Assembly: GCA_016712465.1 (NCBI GenBank)
Contig: JADJQZ010000001.1
Span: 6,386,001 to 6,450,000, forward strand
Length of the DNA: 64,000 nucleotides
Direction of reading: 5' to 3'
DNA from: Candidatus Obscuribacter sp.
GTDB taxonomy: Bacteria > Cyanobacteriota > Vampirovibrionia > Obscuribacterales > Obscuribacteraceae
In this document: positions 34,063-43,311 of the stretch, piece by piece
Layout: the number at the start of each line of letters is the position of its first letter
Numbering within the stretch: position 1 is the stretch's first letter
Made by a program: the position numbers and the translations under genes
The notes under the pieces: model-generated
Told to the model about the DNA's origin: nothing
The model's database searches: none
Seen by the model: the letters and a program-made list of their open reading frames with translations, nothing else

Positions 34063-35520
34063 ATGTCTACTGCAACTACCTGGCTCTGGCTGGGTCTCCT
34101 TGTGTTGTTCGTCGTCTTGAACGGTCTCTTCGTGGCCGCCGAATATGCACTGATTCGGCTCAGGAAGACTCGTATCGAGGAGATGGTGCAACAGAATGTG
34201 CGCGGAGCGCGCACCATTCAACAGTTATCTAACAAGCTGGACAACTCCGTGGCCGGTGCCCAGCTAGGCATAACCATCACGGGACTCATGGTAGGCGGCA
34301 TCGGTGTGGAACCGATCAGGAGCGCCCTGGAAGGGGGTATCGCTCTCCTGGCCGAATTCCTGCCCTTCATCGCCCCTTTCAAAATACCGGCCATCCTGGC
34401 TATGGCAATTTCCTTCGCCATGTTGACCTTCCTGCACGTCATCATCGGCGAACAGATGCCCAAGCTCATCGGTCTGCGCAGTCCTGAAAAGGTTGCTCTC
34501 ACCCTGTCCCTGCCGTTCCAGCTCTTCTGCCGAGTAACGGCACCGTTTCTCTGGTTGATCTCGTTCACCACCAAGTTGCTCATGCGTCTGCCCGGAATGC
34601 CCAAAGGCAGTTCCGCAGAAACGCCTCCTTCGGTGGACGAACTGATGATCCTCGTGGAGAACTCGGCCCGAGCCGGCACCATCGGCAAAGCCGAATCGGG
34701 TCTGGTACAGCGGGCGCTTGAGTATCGCGGTCTCACCGTAAGAGACGTGATGGTACCTGCCAGCCACATGGACTGCCTGCCGGAAGAGATGAACTTGCTC
34801 GATGCTCTGGACGTGATCGTGCGCACCAAGCACAGCCGTTTGCCTCTCTACCGGGGCTCACGCGACACCGTCGTAGGCATCCTGCGCACCCGGGAACTCC
34901 TGGATGTGCTGCGCAAGAAACTCAAGGCTGAGACCGTCAAGCCGCCACGCTTGCCTGTTCCATCAGCGGGTGCCGGCGAAGCCATCGGCAAACTGGGGGC
35001 TTACATCCGTCAGCCCTTCTTCGTCAAGCACGATACACCGGCCAGCGTCCTCCTGGAGGAGCTCAAGACCGGTCACCTGCAGCTGGCCATCGTCACTGAC
35101 GAAGCCGGCAAAACCATCGGTCTGGTCACGCAGGAAGACCTGGTGGAACAACTCGTGGGTGAAATCCACGACGAGGACGACGGCCCCGTGGAAGGCGTTG
35201 AACCTCTCGGCGAAAATCTCTTCAAAGTGGAAGCCTCGCTTACGCTCTACGAGTTCCGCCGCGTCTTTGATGCCCGACTGGTCTCCAGTAGCGGCACCAC
35301 GCTGGCGGAAGTCTTTCAGGAGAACTACAGCGGCGACCCAAGCGAAGGTGCCAGTATCGAACTGAACGGCTTTGCCATCAAAGTCTTGACCGTCAAAGCA
35401 GACGGGCAAGGCAAAAACTTCATCGAATGGTTCGAGGTGCAGGTGCTGCCCGAGACCACGGAGTCCGCCGAAAGCGGATCTACCAGTGGCGGGAACGGCA
35501 CCGGAAGCAATTTCCACTGA
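34063..35520 (+). CDS. CNNM/CorC-type membrane protein (HlyC/CorC family)
   Basis: Membrane protein of 485 residues with the full family order. The DUF21/CNNM domain has hydrophobic helices near 5-25, 65-85, 100-125 and 150-165 ('LLVLFVVLNGLFVAAEYALI', 'SVAGAQLGITITGLMVGGIG'). A pair of CBS domains follows, with 'RDVMVPASHMDCLP' and 'LAIVTDEAGKTIGLVTQEDL'. The C-terminal CorC_HlyC domain has 'ALKVLTV'-like 'GFAIKVLTVKADGQG'. Family members take part in magnesium or cobalt export or resistance. The ATG at 34063 follows GGAGTATCAA. The tail is rich in Ser/Gly. Strong family assignment; substrate unknown. Confidence 0.92.
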   Translation: MSTATTWLWLGLLVLFVVLNGLFVAAEYALIRLRKTRIEEMVQQNVRGARTIQQLSNKLDNSVAGAQLGITITGLMVGGIGVEPIRSALEGGIALLAEFLPFIAPFKIPAILAMAISFAMLTFLHVIIGEQMPKLIGLRSPEKVALTLSLPFQLFCRVTAPFLWLISFTTKLLMRLPGMPKGSSAETPPSVDELMILVENSARAGTIGKAESGLVQRALEYRGLTVRDVMVPASHMDCLPEEMNLLDALDVIVRTKHSRLPLYRGSRDTVVGILRTRELLDVLRKKLKAETVKPPRLPVPSAGAGEAIGKLGAYIRQPFFVKHDTPASVLLEELKTGHLQLAIVTDEAGKTIGLVTQEDLVEQLVGEIHDEDDGPVEGVEPLGENLFKVEASLTLYEFRRVFDARLVSSSGTTLAEVFQENYSGDPSEGASIELNGFAIKVLTVKADGQGKNFIEWFEVQVLPETTESAESGSTSGGNGTGSNFH

Positions 35521-35665
35521 CGCTGAACGCCTCCCCTTCCTGTCTCTGCCGTGATTTTGCATGGTGGTTCTCAGGGGCTCCGGGGCTTCAGCGTCGGCAA
35601 CAGTCAAATTGACTGGCACCCTGAAACCCCATGCAAACAACAACCTATAGGAACCGGAGGCCCAA

Positions 35666-37315
35666 ATGCTCTGGCTGATTGCACTCACCTGTCTATCTTT
35701 ACTGCTCTACTTTCTCTACCGCCGGCTATCCCGCCCGGAAGCACTGCAGGAGCCGGCAACGGCCAAGGCAAAATCCGGAAAATACAACTGGGAATCGCCC
35801 ACTTTCGAAGCCGTCGGTCCGTTCTTCATCAAGCCCTGGCTGCAGCCCGGCAACCATCCGCACTTCGCCGAAGACGGCAGCGAATGCATGGAAGTTCTCT
35901 TCCACACTGCCAGGCGGCTCGGTAGCTGCCGGGTGGAAGTGCGTGAGCTGAACGCTGCCGACCAGTCTCCGCTCTTGACCGTGCGCCCCGATACCCGAAC
36001 CGTCAACCTGGTCGGTGTAGCCAACCAGGTGCAATATGTGGCTCGTCTCACCGGTCTCAAGAGCGATACGGCTTATGGCTACAAGATCTTCTTCGGAGTG
36101 GAAGAAGTTCACAGCTCCACTTTCTCCACTCGCAAGAGTCGGGGGCAAGAATTCCGTGCCATCGTATTCGGTGACATGGGTTCCGGCTCACCCTGGCAGA
36201 AGCAAGTGGCTTACCAGATGTCGCTGCCGGAGCGAAGTGCTGCCGATACCGCCAGCGGCAAAAGCAGCGCTCATCGCAAACCGCGAGGGGCCGATCTTCT
36301 CATCGGTAGCGGCGACATCGTTTACCACCACGGGCGCTTCAACGAGTACCTGAGTCGCTTCTTCCCGGTCTATCAGGCCGGCAAAGACTCACCGGAAACA
36401 GGTGCGGCCCTGCTCGACAAGAGCATGTTCATCTCCTGCGTCGGCAACCATGACATGGCCAAATACGACCCGGAGACGCTCATCTCTTTCAGCGACTATC
36501 CGGACCTGATGGCTTATTTCGCACTCTTCAGCCTGCCATTGAATGGCTTCAACCCGGAGCACGATCTGGGTGAAAACGAGGTTTCCAGAAAGGGTGCCGG
36601 TACTCAGCAGGTTGGCGCCAACCTGCCGCCCATGACCGGCGACAGGCAGGCCAGACAGGCCCTGATTGACGCTGCCGATGGTCGTTATCCGCGCATGGCC
36701 AATTTCTCGTACGATTACGGCAACGCGCACTTCCTCTTCCTCGACGCCAACACCTACATGGACTGGAGCGAGGAGAGCCTGCGCGACTACGTGCGCAAAG
36801 ACCTGAGCAAGGTGCCCAAGGGCGTCTGGAAGATCGTAGTGCTGCATCAGCCGCCCTTCACTTCCAACCGCAAGCACCAGCGCGAACAGAACATGCGCTT
36901 CCTGGCCGACATCTTTGAAGAGCAAGGCGTCGCGGTCGTCTTCTGTGGCCACGCCCACAGCTACGAACGCAGCCGCCCGATCAAGTTCAAAGTGCTTGAG
37001 GGTGCAAAAGCCTTGCACCGTCAGGTGGAAGGCTATGTGGGTGGCAGCATTACCATGGACTTCGACTTCGACGGCAAAGAGAAGCGCCAGCCAAACGGAG
37101 TCATCTACATCGTCACCGGCGGTGGTGGCGCCAAGCTGGACAGTGTGGACCTCATGGAGCGTCCCGACCTGTGGCAGCCCTGGACCGTGAAACTGATTGG
37201 AGATCGCCACTCCTTCAGCATTGTCGACTTCACAAGGGACACCCTGACGCTCAGGCAAATCGACCTGAACGGAGAGGAAGTGGACCGCTTCGAAATCTTC
37301 AACCCCAACCTCTGA
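35666..37315 (+). CDS. exported/anchored metallophosphoesterase, purple acid phosphatase-like
   Basis: Two-metal phosphohydrolase of 549 residues. An N-terminal hydrophobic helix ('LWLIALTCLSLLLYFLYRRL') anchors it, placing the rest outside the cytoplasm. A fibronectin-like domain of the purple acid phosphatase type follows ('YVARLTGLKSDTAYGYKIFF'). The calcineurin-like motifs are then complete: 'VFGDMGSG' near 168, 'GSGDIVYHHGRF' near 213, GNHD at about 259, 'VVLHQPPF' near 390 and 'GHAHSYER' near 427. It may release phosphate from organic esters. The start follows GGAGGCCCAA. It overlaps neither neighbour but the next gene starts 10 bases after its stop. Confidence 0.9.
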   Translation: MLWLIALTCLSLLLYFLYRRLSRPEALQEPATAKAKSGKYNWESPTFEAVGPFFIKPWLQPGNHPHFAEDGSECMEVLFHTARRLGSCRVEVRELNAADQSPLLTVRPDTRTVNLVGVANQVQYVARLTGLKSDTAYGYKIFFGVEEVHSSTFSTRKSRGQEFRAIVFGDMGSGSPWQKQVAYQMSLPERSAADTASGKSSAHRKPRGADLLIGSGDIVYHHGRFNEYLSRFFPVYQAGKDSPETGAALLDKSMFISCVGNHDMAKYDPETLISFSDYPDLMAYFALFSLPLNGFNPEHDLGENEVSRKGAGTQQVGANLPPMTGDRQARQALIDAADGRYPRMANFSYDYGNAHFLFLDANTYMDWSEESLRDYVRKDLSKVPKGVWKIVVLHQPPFTSNRKHQREQNMRFLADIFEEQGVAVVFCGHAHSYERSRPIKFKVLEGAKALHRQVEGYVGGSITMDFDFDGKEKRQPNGVIYIVTGGGGAKLDSVDLMERPDLWQPWTVKLIGDRHSFSIVDFTRDTLTLRQIDLNGEEVDRFEIFNPNL

Positions 37316-37325
37316 GGGCCAGCCT

Positions 37326-37991
37326 ATGAACGATAAACCCACCGGAAAAATCACCACCGCCGCCTGCAAGCAGGCTCTCGCCGACAAGTGGCCCGAAATC
37401 TTCGGAGCCGACCTGGCAAAGCTCGCCAAAGACTGGAAGCGCGTCTCCAAACGAGGCAGCGCGGCCAGGGGCGAAACCGTGGAAAGGCTATTCTTTCACG
37501 GCACTCTGCCCCTCCAGGCTCTCGTCAAAGAGAACCAGGGTGTCCTTAGCGAGGTGATCATCCGCGGCTTCGCCCCCTTCGATGCCGGTGACGGTGAGGA
37601 AGAGGACGAGGACGGCGAAGGCAACGGTCTGGCCGCGGCCAAAGCCGTCATGGCCGAGCGGGCTTACCGGAACGAAACTTTCGAGTTCTTCGGCAAGTAT
37701 CCCTGCTTCCGTCCTCAGGACTTCTTCTTCGAAGTCTGCAGCGAGGAAGAAGCAGACAGAGACGGGCATACCTGGTACATGCTCACCCCCGTGAGCGGTT
37801 TCAGCGGACGCCCGACAGGCTACGACGAGCAGTTGGATCACATCGTCAGCCGGTATCTGCCCGAGGGCGACGGTGAAGTAATGGAAGCCACCTTCAGCAC
37901 CGAACTTTCCGTGGCGGAAATCAAAGAAGAGCTGAAAAAGCGAGGCTTTCGCCCGAGCGAGGCAGACCAGGAGCAGGCACTGCCAGCCTGA
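37326..37991 (+). CDS. hypothetical protein, 221 aa, in operon with the metallophosphoesterase
   Basis: The start ATG follows GAGGGCCAGCCT, 10 bases after the metallophosphoesterase stop, so the two are one operon. The protein has no signal peptide. An N-terminal helix pair ('ITTAACKQALADKWPEIFGA', 'LAKLAKDWKRV') leads to a central acidic loop ('DAGDGEEEDEDGEGNG') and a C-terminal domain with 'YPCFRPQDFFFEVCSEEE'. No family recognised. The acidic loop might bind metal or a basic partner, but this is speculation. Followed by a long hairpin. Confidence 0.65.
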   Translation: MNDKPTGKITTAACKQALADKWPEIFGADLAKLAKDWKRVSKRGSAARGETVERLFFHGTLPLQALVKENQGVLSEVIIRGFAPFDAGDGEEEDEDGEGNGLAAAKAVMAERAYRNETFEFFGKYPCFRPQDFFFEVCSEEEADRDGHTWYMLTPVSGFSGRPTGYDEQLDHIVSRYLPEGDGEVMEATFSTELSVAEIKEELKKRGFRPSEADQEQALPA

Positions 37992-38020
37992 CAACCCCGG
38001 TGTCCCGTAGTTTAGCGTGG

Positions 38021-38068
38021 CAGTCCGGCAGACCAGACATCCTCGATGTTCTGGCACCTGCCGGGCTG
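38021..38068 (+). terminator. long imperfect hairpin after the metallophosphoesterase operon
   Basis: CAGTCCGGCAG pairs with CTGCCGGGCTG around an inner CCAGA/TCTGG stem, 30 bases past the stop. No U-tract. Confidence 0.5.
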
Positions 38069-38220
38069 CACCTAAATTTTCGGCAAATTTACTACTATAG
38101 CACATAACAGGTAAATATATCGGGTACTAAATCTAATGGAGATACTCCCCGATTCCCTAATTGGTTTAATATAAAAGCACTTAGTGCCCGCAGATACCAG
38201 TCAGTACAACCCAGGATAAA

Positions 38221-40215
38221 ATGCCCCTCCAGGACTCGTTCAGTCGTAAGTCCGACAAGCCGGACCAGGCCCAGGTGCGATCACCGCGCCCGGCTAAATG
38301 GCCCCGGGTGCCGACCGTGGAAGACCTGGAGTTCAGCTTTCAAAGAGCCAAGGATAGCCCCGGAATTCCTGCAGCTATGTCCTGGAAGCGAACCGAATCC
38401 TCCAATTTTGTCCTTTCGGTCACCTGGGAGACAGGCGGCAAGGGCGGCGAAGCCACCTGGCTGTTGATGGCCGAGGAAATGGGCGACAATGTTGTCCTCT
38501 GGAGCTTCCGCAGCCGCGACGCCGGCGTCATCCACAAGCTCATGGAAGAAGCCATCCAGGCTCTCGACCCGACCAACCAGCCGGAAGATGAAAACGCCGG
38601 TCAGGTGCAAACCGTGGTCAAACCGGGCACCCAAATAGACCATTACGAGATTGTGGAAGAAATAGGCTGCGGCGGCATGGGCGTGGTCTATCGCGGCAAA
38701 GACAACATGTTCGAGCGCACGGTAGCCATCAAAGTTCTCCATACCAAACTCCTGAGCGATCCCCTCTCCAAAAAGCGCTTCGAACAAGAAGGCCGAGCCA
38801 CTATCGCGCTCGCCCACCCCAATTTGATCTCCGTCTATCACTACGGTTTCTCCAGCGCCGGTCTGCCTTTCATCGTCATGGAGTATGTGGACGGCAAGGG
38901 TCTCGATAAGACCCTCGAGCAAGTGGGTCACCTGGAGTTCGGCGAATTTATCGAAATCTTCCTGCAAGCTTGCGACGCGCTCGGTCATGCCCACGAAAGG
39001 GGCATTATCCACAGAGACTTGAAGCCCAGCAATTTAATGCTGGTCAATCTGGGCAAGAAAGAAAGGCTGGTCAAAATAGTCGACTTCGGCATTTCCAAAA
39101 TCCTTCCCCACGGACGTTTCCCCGGGCAAGACCTCACCAATGCCGGCGACGTTGTGGGCAGCCCCCTCTACATGAGCCCCGAACAGTGTAAAGGGCTTTC
39201 TCTGGACGGACGTTCCGACATCTATTCCCTGGGCTGCCTGATGTACCAGGCTATCACCGGAGCCCTGCCCTTCCTGGGCGAGAACGCCCTGCAAACACTA
39301 AGCAAGCACATCTGCGATCCGCCGCCTAAATTCAAGGAAATCGCACCGGATCTAAAAATCCCACCCGAGCTTGAAAAAATCATCTTCCGCACTCTGGAAA
39401 AAGAGCCGGAAAAGCGCTACGAAACAGTGGCGGAGCTGCATGCCGACCTGGAAGCGATCGCGCCCAAATCGAAGGGTCTGAGCCTCACCACCACCACTCT
39501 CTCCAAGGTGACGAGCACAGCCACGGCCGGCTCCGTTCATATCCTGGTGGAAACAGATACATTGCCCCGTTCCACCCTGGAAGCCGCCGTACAGATTCAG
39601 AAAATGCTCAGGGAAGGCACCATAACCCTGGCGGAAGCGGCAAGTGCCATCAACCGGGCCCACGTCACCGGCGGCGAAATAGACATTCAGAAACTAGCCA
39701 GCCCCCGCGAGCACACCAGCTCCCTGGTGGTGGATACGCCTCTGGAAGCAGTGCTGGTGGAAGCAGGACTGATTTCCAACGCCGTCTGGCGTACCCTCCT
39801 GCAACTGCAAGCAGCGATTCGCTCCGGTGAAATGACTAAAGACGAGGCAGTGCAAGAGTTTCGCAAACGGCATCCAAAAGCGCCGCCCAAGGAAGCGAAA
39901 CCGCCGGAGCCAGAAAAGGCACCAATTGTAGTACCAACCAATCCAGTGGACATGCTCAAGCAAGCCGGCATCATCACCCAGGCCGACCTCGATGCCGCTA
40001 AGAAACAGGCAGCCGAGAAAGGCACCAAACTGGAAAAAGTACTTGTCTCCATGGGCAAAATCGATACCAAAACGGTGCTGGCCAGCTATCAGTGCATGAC
40101 CTTGTTATCCACCCAAAAGTTGAAATTGGAACAGGCAGTAATCGCCCTCAATTTCTGCGAGCGCATGCGCGTAGACTTCTCTGAAGCCGTGCAGGAACTG
40201 GGATGGAACATATAA
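38221..40215 (+). CDS. Ser/Thr protein kinase with MshEN-like C-terminal repeats
   Basis: 664 residues in three parts. Residues 1-135 form an uncharacterised small domain. A full Hanks-type kinase follows (about 140-410): Gly-rich loop 'IGCGGMGVVYRG', Lys171 in 'VAIKVLH', HRDLKPSN from 264, DFG at 288 and 'GSPLYMSPEQCKG'. Residues 450-664 hold MshEN-like units ('LEAVLVEAGLISNAV', 'VDMLKQAGIITQADLDAAKK', 'LEKVLVSMGKIDTK') with the helical extension also seen in the stand-alone protein at 28.6 kb. No membrane helix, so unlike most bacterial kinases of this group it is cytosolic. The start follows AGGATAAA. The phosphotransferase gene overlaps its end. Confidence 0.92.
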   Translation: MPLQDSFSRKSDKPDQAQVRSPRPAKWPRVPTVEDLEFSFQRAKDSPGIPAAMSWKRTESSNFVLSVTWETGGKGGEATWLLMAEEMGDNVVLWSFRSRDAGVIHKLMEEAIQALDPTNQPEDENAGQVQTVVKPGTQIDHYEIVEEIGCGGMGVVYRGKDNMFERTVAIKVLHTKLLSDPLSKKRFEQEGRATIALAHPNLISVYHYGFSSAGLPFIVMEYVDGKGLDKTLEQVGHLEFGEFIEIFLQACDALGHAHERGIIHRDLKPSNLMLVNLGKKERLVKIVDFGISKILPHGRFPGQDLTNAGDVVGSPLYMSPEQCKGLSLDGRSDIYSLGCLMYQAITGALPFLGENALQTLSKHICDPPPKFKEIAPDLKIPPELEKIIFRTLEKEPEKRYETVAELHADLEAIAPKSKGLSLTTTTLSKVTSTATAGSVHILVETDTLPRSTLEAAVQIQKMLREGTITLAEAASAINRAHVTGGEIDIQKLASPREHTSSLVVDTPLEAVLVEAGLISNAVWRTLLQLQAAIRSGEMTKDEAVQEFRKRHPKAPPKEAKPPEPEKAPIVVPTNPVDMLKQAGIITQADLDAAKKQAAEKGTKLEKVLVSMGKIDTKTVLASYQCMTLLSTQKLKLEQAVIALNFCERMRVDFSEAVQELGWNI

Positions 40216-41264
40216 TCCGGAACCAGGGCGGCAATCAATTTCTAAATAACAATGAGTCTGAGATGTGCCAAGCCATATGGGCAGGGTTCGCGCCTGTTCT
40301 TTCCGAGCCGGTTTTCTTCGCCGCAATAAACGCTGATCGTTTCCTGGCAAGCTCTACGGCCGGACGCGTTATCGTAAGCAAAGAACCCTCCTGGCGCACA
40401 GAAGAGACCATCGCCAGGGAAGCAGCTCTGTTACATGAACTGAGCGGAAGTGAGAGGCTGCCTTACCAGTTGCCGCTGCTCTTGCCGTGCAAAGACCATG
40501 CCGACATTCCCTATCTGAAAAGCGGCGGCAGACTCTGGACAGCCAGAAAATTCATTGCCGGCAAGAGTTTCGACTGGCGCCGGACTACCTGGGAGGAAAC
40601 ACACTGCCGGGCCGCAGCGGAGGCACTGGCCAAGTTACATAGACTGAGTTCAGAGGAGGATCGCCGCACCACCGCTCTCAATCAAGGCGGCAAACCGGTA
40701 GACTACGAAAGAGCCTGCCTGCTCGACCTGGAGGGGCGCCTGAAAGAGTTTCAGGCTCAAGTGGGAGCGCGTCAAGGAAGCTCGACTGAGCAGTTAGCAG
40801 ATGCAACCCGCCGCTGCCTGGAGAAAATTCGGCAGGCTCTGCCTTTTGCCGACGAAGTCGAAGACGCCGTCTGGATTCATGGAGACTTTCATCCTGGCAA
40901 TGTCATTTTCACTAGCGCCAATGAGGCCGTCGGTGTCATAGATTGGGACTTCGGAAGAAGAGGTGATCGGCTCTTCGACTTCATGTACAGTCGCCTGATG
41001 TTCGCCGGTAGCTTCAGAGAAGAAGGCTGCCAGGAACTATTCAAGCCTGAGTTGGACAGGGCTTTCACTAGCGCCTATCTAAATCTTTTCGACTTTCCTG
41101 TGCAGGAACAAGCCCTGGCGCAAAGAGCGACACTGGCCCTTAGCCTCATCCTCTGCTTCGAGCTTACAACCTTCCTGTCTTCTTCCAGCCAGGGTACGTC
41201 AATAAAAACGCTGATCGAGCAAATCGGACGGCTTCAGCCTGCCCAGGTCAAACTGCCAGCCTGA
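40203..41264 (+). CDS. APH-family phosphotransferase
   Basis: Phosphotransferase-enzyme family (aminoglycoside phosphotransferase/choline kinase fold), 353 residues. The catalytic loop is 'WIHGDFHPGNVIF' (His-Gly-Asp-x-His-x-x-Asn) and the metal site 'GVIDWDFGRRGDRLFDF' carries the second Asp. The N-terminal lobe includes 'REAALLHELSGSERLPY'. Substrate cannot be told; family members act on antibiotics, choline, sugars or amino acids. Its ATG overlaps the kinase end by 13 bases and follows AGGAACTGGG, so the two are translationally coupled and probably act in one pathway. Confidence 0.87.
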   Translation: MEHIIRNQGGNQFLNNNESEMCQAIWAGFAPVLSEPVFFAAINADRFLASSTAGRVIVSKEPSWRTEETIAREAALLHELSGSERLPYQLPLLLPCKDHADIPYLKSGGRLWTARKFIAGKSFDWRRTTWEETHCRAAAEALAKLHRLSSEEDRRTTALNQGGKPVDYERACLLDLEGRLKEFQAQVGARQGSSTEQLADATRRCLEKIRQALPFADEVEDAVWIHGDFHPGNVIFTSANEAVGVIDWDFGRRGDRLFDFMYSRLMFAGSFREEGCQELFKPELDRAFTSAYLNLFDFPVQEQALAQRATLALSLILCFELTTFLSSSSQGTSIKTLIEQIGRLQPAQVKLPA

Positions 41265-41307
41265 CCGGTTAAGCCAGCTTGAAGAGCGAGGGGAGAGGCT
41301 TTATCTG

Positions 41308-41934
41308 TTAACCGCGCTTGCGACCACGGCGCGACTTATTATCCGCTTCCACAGGGGTCTGAATAGTGTTAGCTGAAGGAAAGCCTTTCAAATCTAGAAG
41401 CTGCGCAAAGCCATCCATGTCTTTAGTCAGTCGGCAGGTCATGGTCATAGAAAAGGGTCTCACCACAACTACCTTACCACTGGCTTTGACGGTCTCTTTA
41501 CCAGTAACCAGAAGCTGCACATCATCTTTATCAAGAGAGGTGAGAGGCTTCACTGAGCTGACTTCGATTTCGTTGACGCGCTTGGACACTTCCGCGTCGG
41601 ATATTGCCTTGAGCACATCGATACTGGAATCGGGAATAATCTTTTGAGCCTGCAATTTGGTTCTGGCGCCGTCGGAAAGCTCGCCGTGCAGAAGCTCATT
41701 GACGGAAGCCTGGATTGTCTTGGGATCTCTATCCAGCAAGTGCTTGGCTACTTCCGTGCAAAACTTGGTCAATTGCTCGGACTTCTGAGCCTTAAGCTGC
41801 TCCGGCGTCACGGCGCAGGCAGCCAGGGAGAGCACAGCCATGGAAGCAACCGAAACCAAGATAGTTCTTGAAAAGGAGAGTTTTTGAGAGGCTCTGGAGC
41901 TAGTCTTGGTGCGGCTTGAGTTGAACTTGGTCAT
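41308..41934 (-). CDS. predicted lipoprotein of unknown function
   Basis: 208 residues with a long positively charged N-region, a hydrophobic h-region ('TILVSVASMAVLSLAACAV') and a lipobox LAAC, so the mature protein should start at Cys41 or so and be lipid-anchored. The mature part is helical and then beta-rich ('VKASGKVVVVRPFSMTMTCR'), ending in a basic tail (SRRGRKRG). No family recognised. It is convergent with the phosphotransferase gene. Confidence 0.7.
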   Translation of the reverse strand: MTKFNSSRTKTSSRASQKLSFSRTILVSVASMAVLSLAACAVTPEQLKAQKSEQLTKFCTEVAKHLLDRDPKTIQASVNELLHGELSDGARTKLQAQKIIPDSSIDVLKAISDAEVSKRVNEIEVSSVKPLTSLDKDDVQLLVTGKETVKASGKVVVVRPFSMTMTCRLTKDMDGFAQLLDLKGFPSANTIQTPVEADNKSRRGRKRG

Positions 41935-42330
41935 GTCTAGGTAAACTTTTTACGATGTGTTGCCAGGTGCCCGGCGAGGGAACCAAAGTACTATGTTACT
42001 GCTAATTGGAGCATACTAAAACATTACCTGCCCCTTTACTACTTAAGCGGTTACATCTCGAGAAGGCGAATTTCCGCCTAAGATTAGTTTGCCCTGGTGG
42101 GAGGGGAACTTTTCGACCTGTCCGGGGCGGCTGTTTTTGAACTGAGAACACTGCCAGATCCAAGCTATACGAAATCCCAATGGTCTGGGAGGCGAGCACT
42201 TTCAACTAGGCACCGGCTATGGTGCGCAGGGCAAGCTCTGCAGTTTCATCTGCATCCTAACTTAACTTCAGAAACCGGCGCGACTCAATCAGGTGGTAAT
42301 AAGCGCTGTAGTGGTCAAAAATATGAGGTT
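41935..42330. other. 396-base gap at the start of the accessory patch
   Basis: No supported gene; AT-rich stretches alternate with ordinary sequence. It contains the promoter region of the lipoprotein gene, which I cannot place more closely. Confidence 0.4.
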
Positions 42331-43203
42331 TCAAGTTGGGAAGCGGAAAATCTTGTTGTCCCCAAGTCTATTGACCTTAGCGCTTAAGAAGACTTCAGAT
42401 GGAATTTCACAATCAAACTTCACTTCCTCAAAATGATACTCACTAAACGCAAAACTGTCTTGAGATAACCAGCGCTGCTGTGCAGACCGACACGAAGGCC
42501 TATCCAGAGATCGGAGTGGTTTCTTGTCCTCCTTCTTGACTGATCGAGTTTGTCTGAACTGGGAAATATGTAAGCTGGGAGACACGCGCAATTCCTCGAT
42601 GAGATTCATTGTGTACTCTTCTTCAGACATTTGAAACGTTCTGACATACTGATAGCCTTCCGAAGCTTGATCCGATTTCAATCGAAATGAAGACACAGCC
42701 TGCTGAGTCAGGATTCTGTGCTCATATTCGAAGTCTTCTGACAGAATTGAGACAGCAATATCAGCGACCCAACCAGAGTAGGGTCTATCGAAGAGCAGAG
42801 CTTTACCAATCGTTGAAAATCTAGGACTTGGTTCTTCTAAATTCCTAGGATCATAATAGGATGGGAAGCCACCTCTGAACTGAGTGATGATGGTTGAAAG
42901 GCTAGACCGGTTTGAAAATCCCGTTCTCTTGATTTTAGTTTGACCATTCCATTCAAATCTCAAATTACCCACTCTCTGGAAGTGAGTCGCAAATCTTATG
43001 GCAGGCTTTAGCTGCCCCTGGTCCTCAGTGTAAAGAGTGCCTATATCGGTGTAGCTACTACAAGTGCGATACTTGTTTAGTAGTGCTTGCAGCACGTGAT
43101 CGATCATTCCAGGAGCCTCAAAGGCAACATCAGAGCAGATCCCTAATCTATCATGCAACGGAATGCCGGCGACTTGATTAACAGCCGAAAGCAGCTTACG
43201 CAA
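42331..43203 (-). CDS. hypothetical protein, about 290 aa, accessory
   Basis: The frame starts with a TTG at 43203 without a clear ribosome binding site, so the true start may be later or the N terminus lost. The protein is soluble and rich in beta segments and Ser/Arg ('AIRFATHFQRVGNLRFEWNG', 'YHFEEVKFDCEIPSEVFLSA'). Its general pattern of an early 'ICSDVAFEAPGMIDHVL' and a late 'EIPSEVFL' recalls TIGR04255-type proteins, but I cannot confirm this. GC content is clearly lower than in the flanking genes, as in the IS region beside it, which suggests horizontal transfer. Confidence 0.5.
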   Translation of the reverse strand: MRKLLSAVNQVAGIPLHDRLGICSDVAFEAPGMIDHVLQALLNKYRTCSSYTDIGTLYTEDQGQLKPAIRFATHFQRVGNLRFEWNGQTKIKRTGFSNRSSLSTIITQFRGGFPSYYDPRNLEEPSPRFSTIGKALLFDRPYSGWVADIAVSILSEDFEYEHRILTQQAVSSFRLKSDQASEGYQYVRTFQMSEEEYTMNLIEELRVSPSLHISQFRQTRSVKKEDKKPLRSLDRPSCRSAQQRWLSQDSFAFSEYHFEEVKFDCEIPSEVFLSAKVNRLGDNKIFRFPT

Positions 43204-43311
43204 AGCGCTGAGCAGATTGGGGAATTGCTAAAATGTTTGGTATGCGTAAATAGTTTTCCTGTATGTCCATGTCTCCACTATAATCCGCCAGCAAGAGGGC
43301 AGTAGATTTCC

